A DNA stretch of 16,079 nt from Sulfurovum sp. (GTDB lineage Bacteria > Campylobacterota > Campylobacteria > Campylobacterales > Sulfurovaceae): assembly GCA_003978395.1 (NCBI GenBank), contig QNZV01000056.1, positions 1-16,079 on the forward strand, written 5' to 3'. The position numbers were made by a program, and so were the translations under genes. The notes below the pieces were generated by a model that did no database searches, was not told the origin of the DNA, and saw only the letters and a list, made by a program, of their open reading frames with translations. Every line of letters starts with the position of its first letter. The stretch's first letter is position 1. Of this stretch, positions 1-5,978 are shown piece after piece.

Positions 1-51
1 TTTTGTTAATATAGATGGAATATCACTTAAATCTTTTTCAATTTTTATCAT
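1..51 (-). CDS. Start of a probable HNH nuclease gene (TIGR02646-like), cut by the window edge
   Basis: Only the first 17 codons are inside the window, reading MIKIEKDLSDIPSILTK. The ATG shares four bases (ATGA) with the stop codon of the ATPase gene upstream, a typical translationally coupled arrangement, so a real downstream partner is likely. The opening residues resemble, from memory, the N-termini of TIGR02646-family HNH proteins, which pair with AAA ATPases in Septu (PtuB) and in some retron systems. Seventeen residues cannot prove this, and no catalytic His-Asn-His residues are visible. That a coupled gene exists is fairly secure; the HNH call is inference. Confidence 0.5.
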   Translation of the reverse strand, partial: MIKIEKDLSDIPSILTK

Positions 52-1832
52 ATCTTATCTAACTCTTCATCAATAAGTTTTAGAAGTTCCTCTTCATTTA
101 CATTTATATCATTTTTTATTTTTTGAGCTACTGCTTGATGTATTTTTTCATATATATAATCATCACTACTGACTACTTTGTCATAATCTCGTGATGTAAT
201 AGTCTCCATATCAAAAAGAGGTGAAGAGACTAATGAGTTACTTGTATAACCCTCATTGACAATCTGATTTGAGATAGTTACTTTTCCATTATCTTTATAT
301 ATTTTATAAAATACAGCCTCTTTACTTGCCCCCAGTATCACTGTGGGGCTATGGGTAGTTACTATAAATTGAACTAGAGGAAAAGTATCTCTCAATTTTT
401 TCATGAAATTATATTTCCATTTAGGATGTAGATGAAGTTCTATCTCATCTATGAGAACCACTCCTCTAAAATCTTTTACCTCTGCAACATAAGGCTGTTT
501 TTCATAGAGACGTGCTATCAAATCACAGATAATAGTAATGACCCCTTTATATCCTGCCGATAACTGCTCAAAGCTTACAGATGAACCTCTCTCTTTGAAA
601 AAAACATTATCAGGAGTAATCTCAATCTCAACTTCACGATTGAGTAACGCATTAAGTAGTTTTTTTGATTCTGATACAGAGAGAATATTTTCTTTTCCTG
701 ATTTTTCATTGTGGTCTAAATATTGTAACCACTCTACAGGACTTCGTAAATCATATCTATTTTCAAAGAGGGTCAAGTATCCTGTCTCATCTTCTTTCAT
801 TTGACAACGGTTATACCTAGATGCTCCATAAGCAAATATGTATTCATAGAGGCTTTCATCTTTGGTATGAATGATACTTTGGCTGTCAACTATCTCAATA
901 TTTAAATTCTCTTGGGTTTTAGTGAGATTAAAAACATCGCCCTCTTTGATTCCTGCCAATCCTATGGCAATAGACTGAAGCAGAAGTGTTTTACCATCAC
1001 CATTTTCACCTACAATGTATATCTCTTTTTTATCTTTAAGATTATCGAGCTTCATACTCTCGATACTAAAGAAGTTTTTTACAGAGATAGTATCAATTGT
1101 TACTATCTCTTCTTTTTTCATATTTTTATATTTTTCTTGTTGTATATCTTTTTGGAGGACATTTAAAAGAATATCTACATCTTCTATTTTTTTGAGAAAA
1201 ATTGGTTTTACATTGTTATTTTCATATGCTAGGAACTCTTCTATATTCTCTTCAAGGGTAATACAGATTGATGATTTTTGTATATTAGCGTTTAAAACTT
1301 CAAAGTGATTTTTTATAAAGAGAATTAAATGTTCATCTTGAGTTACTTTATAGGAATATTGAGTATTAAAGTTATCTTCATTTTCAAATAAATTTTCTTT
1401 AATTATATTTATAAAATTTTCTTTATAAATTTTCTCTAAGAAGTAGTATGTGTATCTACCATAAACAGTTTTTACATAAGCATTTAAAAAACTATTAAAA
1501 AATTTATATTTAAAAATATTATTTAAAGCTAATTCTCTATCATCGAGAGAGTTTTTATACTCTTCTAAATCAAGTTCAGATAGTTGTTCTACATACAAAT
1601 CAGTTTTTTCTTGAAAAGAGAGTTCTAAATAGTTATTGGGTTCATCCCATAAATCTTCTCTAAATTTACCATTTAATAAATTTTCTCCCAAAAAATATTG
1701 CAAAAAGGCAGGAGAAAAAAATACACCATTATCTTTTTTTGCTATTCGTAATAAAAGTTTGTATGACTTACATCGCTTCGGATGCTTAGGGTCAAATATA
1801 TATTTTTCTATCTCATCTTTATTAATAGCCAT
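48..1832 (-). CDS. ABC/SMC-like AAA ATPase, candidate anti-phage (Septu PtuA-like) protein
   Basis: This 594-residue protein carries an OLD/PtuA-type P-loop ATPase. Residues 1-240 are charged and probably helical, with no family I recognise. The ATPase core begins near residue 245. The Walker A is GENGDGKT (275-282), with Asp at a position often held by Ser or Ala. The ABC-type signature is FEQLSAGYKG (421-430), Walker B with catalytic Glu is VVLIDEIE (458-465), and the switch His lies in TTHSP (492-496). Such ATPases sense invasion and control a partner nuclease; here a coupled gene starts 4 bp before the stop. The start is supported by an AAGG site and a strong T-rich extended -10 box about 30 bp upstream. 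It is transcribed divergently from argH. The ATPase fold is certain; the defence role is inferred from family and context. Confidence 0.85.
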   Translation of the reverse strand: MAINKDEIEKYIFDPKHPKRCKSYKLLLRIAKKDNGVFFSPAFLQYFLGENLLNGKFREDLWDEPNNYLELSFQEKTDLYVEQLSELDLEEYKNSLDDRELALNNIFKYKFFNSFLNAYVKTVYGRYTYYFLEKIYKENFINIIKENLFENEDNFNTQYSYKVTQDEHLILFIKNHFEVLNANIQKSSICITLEENIEEFLAYENNNVKPIFLKKIEDVDILLNVLQKDIQQEKYKNMKKEEIVTIDTISVKNFFSIESMKLDNLKDKKEIYIVGENGDGKTLLLQSIAIGLAGIKEGDVFNLTKTQENLNIEIVDSQSIIHTKDESLYEYIFAYGASRYNRCQMKEDETGYLTLFENRYDLRSPVEWLQYLDHNEKSGKENILSVSESKKLLNALLNREVEIEITPDNVFFKERGSSVSFEQLSAGYKGVITIICDLIARLYEKQPYVAEVKDFRGVVLIDEIELHLHPKWKYNFMKKLRDTFPLVQFIVTTHSPTVILGASKEAVFYKIYKDNGKVTISNQIVNEGYTSNSLVSSPLFDMETITSRDYDKVVSSDDYIYEKIHQAVAQKIKNDINVNEEELLKLIDEELDKI

Positions 1833-1861
1833 TTAGAGCCTTTTATTTGTTTCTTGTAGTA

Positions 1862-1876
1862 ATTATAGCAAAAAAA
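1862..1876 (-). promoter_or_regulatory. Extended -10 promoter for the ATPase gene
   Basis: On the minus strand the bases read TTTTTTTGCTATAAT, a T-tract plus extended -10 box of the type described for the housekeeping sigma factor of Campylobacter, which depends little on a -35 hexamer. It lies 29 bp upstream of the ATPase start codon, so the leader is short. Confidence 0.65.
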
Positions 1877-1965
1877 TATCATGAAGGCTTTATGGAAAAA
1901 TAAAAATTTTATCTTTTTCAAGAGCCACACTCAAACCAAATATCTCCTATTCCTTACCTCAAACA

Positions 1966-1974
1966 TGATAAAAT
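1966..1974 (+). promoter_or_regulatory. Probable argH promoter (extended -10)
   Basis: TG-A-TAAAAT forms an extended -10 box, placing the start of transcription near 1981, about 20 bases before the GTG start of argH. No convincing -35 hexamer is present, which is usual in Campylobacterota. The box is AT-rich and could be coincidental. Confidence 0.45.
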
Positions 1975-2002
1975 ACTTTTAATTATTATATTAGGACTTA
2001 TT

Positions 2003-3391
2003 GTGTCAAAAAAAATAGCATCTGCAAGAATTTCGGAGTCGAGTTCAAGACTCCTTCAAGAGTTAAATAACTCACTACCATTTGATAAAATATTGTATCG
2101 AGAAGATATAGAGGGGTCACGGGCTCATGCTTTTATGTTGGCAGAGCGGGGGATTATCTCTAAAGAGGATTATGCTCAAATAGAAGAGGGATTGATTGAG
2201 ATATATGAAGAGATAGAGTCTCAAACATTTTTGCTTGATGGCGATGATGAAGATATTCACATGGCGATTGAGGGGCGTTTGACTGAGAAGGTTGGTGATG
2301 CAGGTAAACGACTGCATACGGCACGAAGTCGTAATGACCAAGTGGCTTTGGATTTTAGATTGTTTGTTCAGAGAAATACACAACAGATAGCTGATTTACT
2401 TCTGAAAAATATTGTAACCCTAACACGAGTAGCTTCTGAAAACACAACGACACTTTTACCTGGTATGACGCATTTACAACATGCTCAACCTATTAACTTT
2501 GGGTATCATATGATGGCGTATGCTTCTATGTTCAAGCGTGATTATGAGCGTTTTATTGCTTCATATGAACGGAATAACTACTCGCCTATTGGTTGTGCTG
2601 CTTTGGCAGGAACTCCACATCCTATTAATCGAAAAACTACGGCTGAAAGACTTGGCTTTAAAGCTCCTACACTAAACTGTTTAGATACGGTAAGTGACCG
2701 AGATTTTGCTTTGGAGATTCTGTTTAATATCTCTACTATGATGATGCACATGAGCCGTTTGAGTGAAGAGCTTATTCTATGGTCTGCATCAGAATTTAAA
2801 TTTATACAACTATCGGATAAACATGCAACAGGGTCATCTATTATGCCTCAAAAGAAGAATCCAGATATTCCAGAATTACTTCGGGGGAAAACAGGTCGTG
2901 TAAATGGTAATTTGGTATCGCTTTTAACTGTAATGAAAGGGCTTCCACTTGCCTATAATAAAGATATGCAAGAGGATAAAGAGGGTGTTTTTGATTCGGT
3001 AAAGACAGCTCTTCTTTCACTTGAAGTATTAAATGAGATGATAGATGAGATGACGGTTAATGTTGAGCAGATGGAGAGAGCATGTATGATTGGACACTTA
3101 TCTGCAACAGATTTGGCTGACTATTTGGTCAAAGATATTGGAATGCCTTTTCGTGATGCTTATCATATTACAGGAAATGTGGTAAATTTAGCAGAAGAGC
3201 GAGGGGTTGATATTTCAGAACTTACCTTTGAAGAGCTTCAAAGTATTGATGATAGAATTACAGAAGGTGTGGTGAAGTTGTTAGACAATCGAGCTTCTAT
3301 GAATGCACGAGTATCAGAGGGTGGAACAAGTACAGTTCGTACCAATGAGCAGATTGAGACTCTACTTGAGTGGATAAAAACAAAACAATAA
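2003..3391 (+). CDS. argH: Argininosuccinate lyase
   Basis: ArgH splits argininosuccinate into arginine and fumarate, the last step of arginine synthesis, as a cytoplasmic homotetramer of the fumarase/aspartase superfamily. At 462 residues it is full length. Visible motifs are HTARSRNDQV (105-114), the THLQHAQP block with the probable catalytic His160, and the family signature GSSIMPQKKNPD (277-288) with the flexible-loop serines. The N-terminus reads KIASARISESSSRLL where many homologues have KLWGGRF, which to my recollection is typical of Sulfurovum-like ArgH. The start is GTG, chosen because an AGGA ribosome site lies six bases upstream. The crr gene follows after 12 bp, so the two are probably co-transcribed although functionally unrelated. 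Confidence 0.96.
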   Translation: MSKKIASARISESSSRLLQELNNSLPFDKILYREDIEGSRAHAFMLAERGIISKEDYAQIEEGLIEIYEEIESQTFLLDGDDEDIHMAIEGRLTEKVGDAGKRLHTARSRNDQVALDFRLFVQRNTQQIADLLLKNIVTLTRVASENTTTLLPGMTHLQHAQPINFGYHMMAYASMFKRDYERFIASYERNNYSPIGCAALAGTPHPINRKTTAERLGFKAPTLNCLDTVSDRDFALEILFNISTMMMHMSRLSEELILWSASEFKFIQLSDKHATGSSIMPQKKNPDIPELLRGKTGRVNGNLVSLLTVMKGLPLAYNKDMQEDKEGVFDSVKTALLSLEVLNEMIDEMTVNVEQMERACMIGHLSATDLADYLVKDIGMPFRDAYHITGNVVNLAEERGVDISELTFEELQSIDDRITEGVVKLLDNRASMNARVSEGGTSTVRTNEQIETLLEWIKTKQ

Positions 3392-3403
3392 GGATAAAAA
3401 TAG

Positions 3404-3880
3404 ATGTTTGGATTATTTAAAGCAAAAAAGCAGACCATTGTATCGCCTGCTGATGGAGATGTTGTAGATTTGTCAGAAGTACCTGACCAAGTGTTTTCAG
3501 AAAAGATGGCAGGAGATGGAATTGCTTTGATTCCAAGAAGTAATACTTTTGTTGCTCCTATTGCAGGAGTTGTTTCTAAAATATTTTCGACCAACCATGC
3601 TTACTCTATAAAAGCAAAAAATGGTTTAGAGGTTTTGGTACATATTGGTTTAGAGACAGTTGCACTAAAAGGAGAAGGGTTTAAACGTTTGGTAGAAGAG
3701 GGAAAAAAGGTTACCATCGGTACGCCTATTATCTCTGCTGATTTAGAATATATCCAATTAGAAGGAAAAAATATTATTACCCCTATTGTTTTGAACCATG
3801 ATAAAGAGTTAATTCTTGAAATTCAAAATGTTCGAACAGTAAGAGAAGGAGAGTCTCTATTGGAAGTTACTCTAAAATAA
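3404..3880 (+). CDS. crr: PTS glucose-type EIIA phosphocarrier protein
   Basis: A 158-residue stand-alone EIIA of the glucose/GlcNAc family. It accepts phosphate from HPr and passes it to the EIIB cysteine of the sugar permease. The fold markers are SPADGDV (14-20), the second active-site His65 in TNHAYSI, and the phosphorylated His80 in VLVHIGLETVALKGEGF. The 15-residue spacing of the two histidines equals that of E. coli EIIA-Glc (His75/His90). The N-terminus MFGLFKAKK resembles the amphipathic membrane-binding tail of E. coli Crr. The gene sits 12 bp after argH on the plus strand, while HPr-EI and EIICB lie on the minus strand; it probably supplies the EIIA domain that the EIICB at 4602-5978 lacks. 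Whether it also regulates other proteins cannot be told. Confidence 0.93.
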   Translation: MFGLFKAKKQTIVSPADGDVVDLSEVPDQVFSEKMAGDGIALIPRSNTFVAPIAGVVSKIFSTNHAYSIKAKNGLEVLVHIGLETVALKGEGFKRLVEEGKKVTIGTPIISADLEYIQLEGKNIITPIVLNHDKELILEIQNVRTVREGESLLEVTLK

Positions 3881-3892
3881 GAAAACTGTTAC

Positions 3893-3918
3893 TTTATAGC
3901 CCATAAATGGGTTATAAA
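3893..3918 (+). terminator. Hairpin downstream of argH-crr
   Basis: An 11-bp stem (3893-3903 with 3908-3918, one G-U wobble) around a TAAA loop begins 13 bases after the crr stop. It is not followed directly by a T-run, so it may be a weak terminator or an RNA 3'-end-protecting stem. Confidence 0.4.
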
Positions 3919-4047
3919 TATAAAGTGTTATAAAATGTTTTTTAAAACTAACTTTTTTATTGTTTCATATGTACCCACCTATCTTTTTTAACTATTTTTT
4001 TAATATCCCTTTAAATAAGCACTTTTTTCACATTAAATACACTTTAG

Positions 4048-4072
4048 GGAACTAAAATCCGTTTAGTTTTTT
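4048..4072 (+). terminator. Weak terminator-like stem with T-tract
   Basis: The stem AACTAAA/TTTAGTT (4050-4056 with 4062-4068) encloses a five-base loop and is followed by four further T residues. The stem has only one G-C pair, so its strength is doubtful. It lies between crr and the small lipoprotein gene and could end the argH-crr transcript. Confidence 0.3.
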
Positions 4073-4074
4073 CC

Positions 4075-4080
4075 TATATT
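4075..4080 (+). promoter_or_regulatory. Possible -10 box of the small lipoprotein gene
   Basis: TATATT preceded by a T-rich run (TTTTTTCC) lies 50 bp upstream of the lipoprotein start codon. No -35 element is apparent. This is the best-placed candidate in the spacer but it is only a short AT-rich match. Confidence 0.3.
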
Positions 4081-4130
4081 AGCTTTCAACTCAAAAAAAA
4101 GACTAATTTAATTAATAATTAAGGTTTGTT

Positions 4131-4307
4131 ATGTTAAAGAGTTTTCTTGTTTTGGTCTTAGGTATTCTTTGTGTAGGTTGTGCTTCAAGTACATCTAATG
4201 TCTCTCCTATAAAAATTGAAAAACCTGTTAAATCAAAGGAGTATAGTCAAGGGTGCAGAATGATGCCACATGGTTATTTGGTATGTCCTAAAGCTGTTAG
4301 AACATAG
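4131..4307 (+). CDS. Small lipoprotein of unknown function (58 aa)
   Basis: A short reading frame with the layout of a bacterial lipoprotein: a Lys at residue 3, a hydrophobic stretch FLVLVLGILCVG (5-16), then Cys17 followed by a Ser/Thr-rich linker. The lipobox is CVGC, with Cys rather than the usual Leu at -3, which is atypical. The mature part holds two more cysteines (Cys42, Cys52) in the segment GCRMMPHGYLVCPK, which could form a disulfide in the periplasm. An AAGG ribosome site stands six bases before the ATG. It converges with the VF530 gene, leaving nine bases between the stops. I do not recognise a family. The signal peptide and ribosome site make a real gene likely. Confidence 0.65.
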   Translation: MLKSFLVLVLGILCVGCASSTSNVSPIKIEKPVKSKEYSQGCRMMPHGYLVCPKAVRT

Positions 4308-4316
4308 TGTGTTTTA

Positions 4317-4547
4317 TTACTTTTTACAAAAAGTATCAATATAGAGCTTTTCCACTTTAATCCTAGCCCATTCATGGTCTACATTACGTAGAAATTTTAG
4401 GCTAGCTTTGATGTGTGGATTGTTGTTAAAACAGTTTATTCTTATCTTTTTTCCCAACTCTTCCCATCCATAATGTTCTACAAGTTTCTCTACTATATCT
4501 TTTAATTTTACCCCATGTAGTGGGTTATTTGAATTGTTCATATTCAC
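4317..4547 (-). CDS. VF530 family protein (DUF2132)
   Basis: A 76-residue protein that matches the DUF2132/VF530 family, known from a Vibrio fischeri structure and of unproven function; DNA binding has been suggested for the family. Hallmarks are NNPLHGVKLKDIVEKLVEHYGW near the N-terminus, written here as two blocks: NNPLHGVKL (7-15) and LVEHYGWEEL (22-31). The later blocks are INCFNNNPHIKASLKFLR (37-54) and WARIKVEKLYI near the C-terminus. The full family length is present. Two in-frame ATGs sit two codons apart (MNM); the first follows an AGAG-type site and is used here. The gene follows the PTS permease gene on the same strand after a 54-bp spacer with a hairpin, so it may be a minor tail of that operon. 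Confidence 0.85.
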   Translation of the reverse strand: MNMNNSNNPLHGVKLKDIVEKLVEHYGWEELGKKIRINCFNNNPHIKASLKFLRNVDHEWARIKVEKLYIDTFCKK

Positions 4548-4565
4548 TCTTTTTTTAATTTTAAG

Positions 4566-4592
4566 GAAGTATATTAGAATCTAACATACTTC
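4566..4592 (-). other. Hairpin between the EIICB and VF530 genes
   Basis: An 11-bp stem with a five-base loop lies ten bases after the EIICB stop. In minus-strand RNA one pair is a tolerated G-U wobble, while in plus-strand RNA the same pair is an A-C mismatch, so the structure suits the minus-strand transcript. No U-run follows, so it may be an RNA-stabilising or partial termination structure rather than a classic terminator. Confidence 0.4.
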
Positions 4593-4601
4593 TAGGTTAT
4601 T

Positions 4602-5978
4602 TTATAATGCACCCTTAATCATCTCGGCGACACTCTCTGCTTTTGTTCCTAAAACCACTTGAATGGTTGTACTATTTGGTTTTATAACCCCTTTAGCACC
4701 CAATTTTTTAAAGGCTTCATCATCTAAATTTTTAGAGTTTTTAACTTCCATTCTAAGTCTAGTAATACACGCATCTGTAGAGATAATATTATCTTTTCCT
4801 CCAAGAGCCTCTATAAAGGCTAGGGCTTCACTTCCTTTTTGAATTTCGTTATCCTCTTTTGGCTCTGCAAAAATAGTGTATTTAAAGATTTTAATGACAT
4901 AGTAAGAGAGTATAAAATAGATAAATCCAAATACCAAACCAAGAGGGAGAATAAGTAGAGGATTGGTAGCCAGTTTGTAGTTGATAATATAGTCTATAAA
5001 TCCTGCTGAAAAACCATAACCATGATGAATATCTAAAAAATGAGCCGAGGCAAGGGCTAAGCCTGTTAGAATCGCATGAAGCAAAAATAGAACAGGAGCA
5101 GTAAATAGAAATAGAAACTCTAAAGGCTCTGTAATTCCTGTTAAAAATGAGGTAAAGGCAACTCCTGCCAAGATTGCTCCTGCTTTTTTACGTTGCTCTT
5201 TTGGAGAGGTTGCATAGATAGCAAGTGCCATTGCTGGTAGACCAAACATCATGGTTACGTAAAACCCTGCCATATATACACCTGCTGTTGGGTCTCCTGC
5301 AAAGAAACGGTGTAAATCTCCATTTGCAACAACGGTAGCACCATCTTTTATATATTCATAATCTCCTACTTGAAATAGAAATACAGAGTTTAATATGTGG
5401 TGTAATCCAAGAGGAATAAGCAGACGGTTAAGTGTTCCGTAGATAAAACTTCCTATTTCGTCTAGGCTAATAATGGCATGAGAAAACGTATCAATTCCAC
5501 TCTGTGCATAGTGCCAAAAATAACCAGCACTTATACCTACAGCAATTGCAGAGAGTGCTGTAACAATAGGGACAAAACGTTTTCCTCCAAAGAATCCTAA
5601 AAATTCTGGTGGTTTTATGGTGTGAAAACGGTTATATAATCCACCTGCAAGAACTCCAATAATAATTCCTATAAAAACACCCATATTTAGATTCGGGTCG
5701 ATTTGAAGATATACAGCTTTGGCTATAAGCAGACCAACTGCACCTGCTAGAGCTGCAGCTCCATCGTTGTTTTTGGCTAATCCATAGGCTATTCCTACAG
5801 CAAAGAGCATATCTAGGTTAGAGAAGATAGCTTCGCCTGATACTTTCATAATATTGGCTATATCTCCATTGATATATGGAATATCTCCAAATCCAAATCG
5901 AAGTAAAATTGCTGCGATAGGAAGTACAGCAATAGGGGTCATAAGAGCCTTGCCTATTTTTTGAAAAAAGCTAAACAT
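4602..5978 (-). CDS. nagE: PTS permease EIICB, N-acetylglucosamine type
   Basis: A 458-residue inner-membrane PTS permease that imports and phosphorylates a hexose. The EIIC domain (about 1-370) is strongly hydrophobic, with FFGGKRFVPI (129-138), LLIPLGLHHILN (186-197), HRFFAGDPTAGVYM (223-236), and the sugar-site motif GITEPLEF (281-288). The EIIB domain (about 383-458) has the phospho-cysteine Cys404 in DACITRLRM. These blocks are closer to E. coli NagE than to PtsG, so GlcNAc is the likely substrate; glucose is possible. Unlike E. coli NagE (EIICBA) there is no EIIA domain, matching the separate crr gene at 3404. The ATG overlaps the HPr-EI stop by 8 bp and has an AGAGAG site. No nagA or nagB is in the window. 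Confidence 0.92.
   Translation of the reverse strand: MFSFFQKIGKALMTPIAVLPIAAILLRFGFGDIPYINGDIANIMKVSGEAIFSNLDMLFAVGIAYGLAKNNDGAAALAGAVGLLIAKAVYLQIDPNLNMGVFIGIIIGVLAGGLYNRFHTIKPPEFLGFFGGKRFVPIVTALSAIAVGISAGYFWHYAQSGIDTFSHAIISLDEIGSFIYGTLNRLLIPLGLHHILNSVFLFQVGDYEYIKDGATVVANGDLHRFFAGDPTAGVYMAGFYVTMMFGLPAMALAIYATSPKEQRKKAGAILAGVAFTSFLTGITEPLEFLFLFTAPVLFLLHAILTGLALASAHFLDIHHGYGFSAGFIDYIINYKLATNPLLILPLGLVFGFIYFILSYYVIKIFKYTIFAEPKEDNEIQKGSEALAFIEALGGKDNIISTDACITRLRMEVKNSKNLDDEAFKKLGAKGVIKPNSTTIQVVLGTKAESVAEMIKGAL

Noticed and set aside
3238..3594. 118-residue minus-strand frame across the argH-crr junction
   Set aside because: It runs antisense to two certain genes and has no recognisable domain or promoter.
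4318..4335. TACTTTTT/AAAAAGTA palindrome at the convergent ends of the lipoprotein and VF530 genes
   Set aside because: It lies partly in VF530 coding sequence, has a two-base loop, is almost only A-T pairs and has no T-run after it on either strand, so a bidirectional terminator is not supported.
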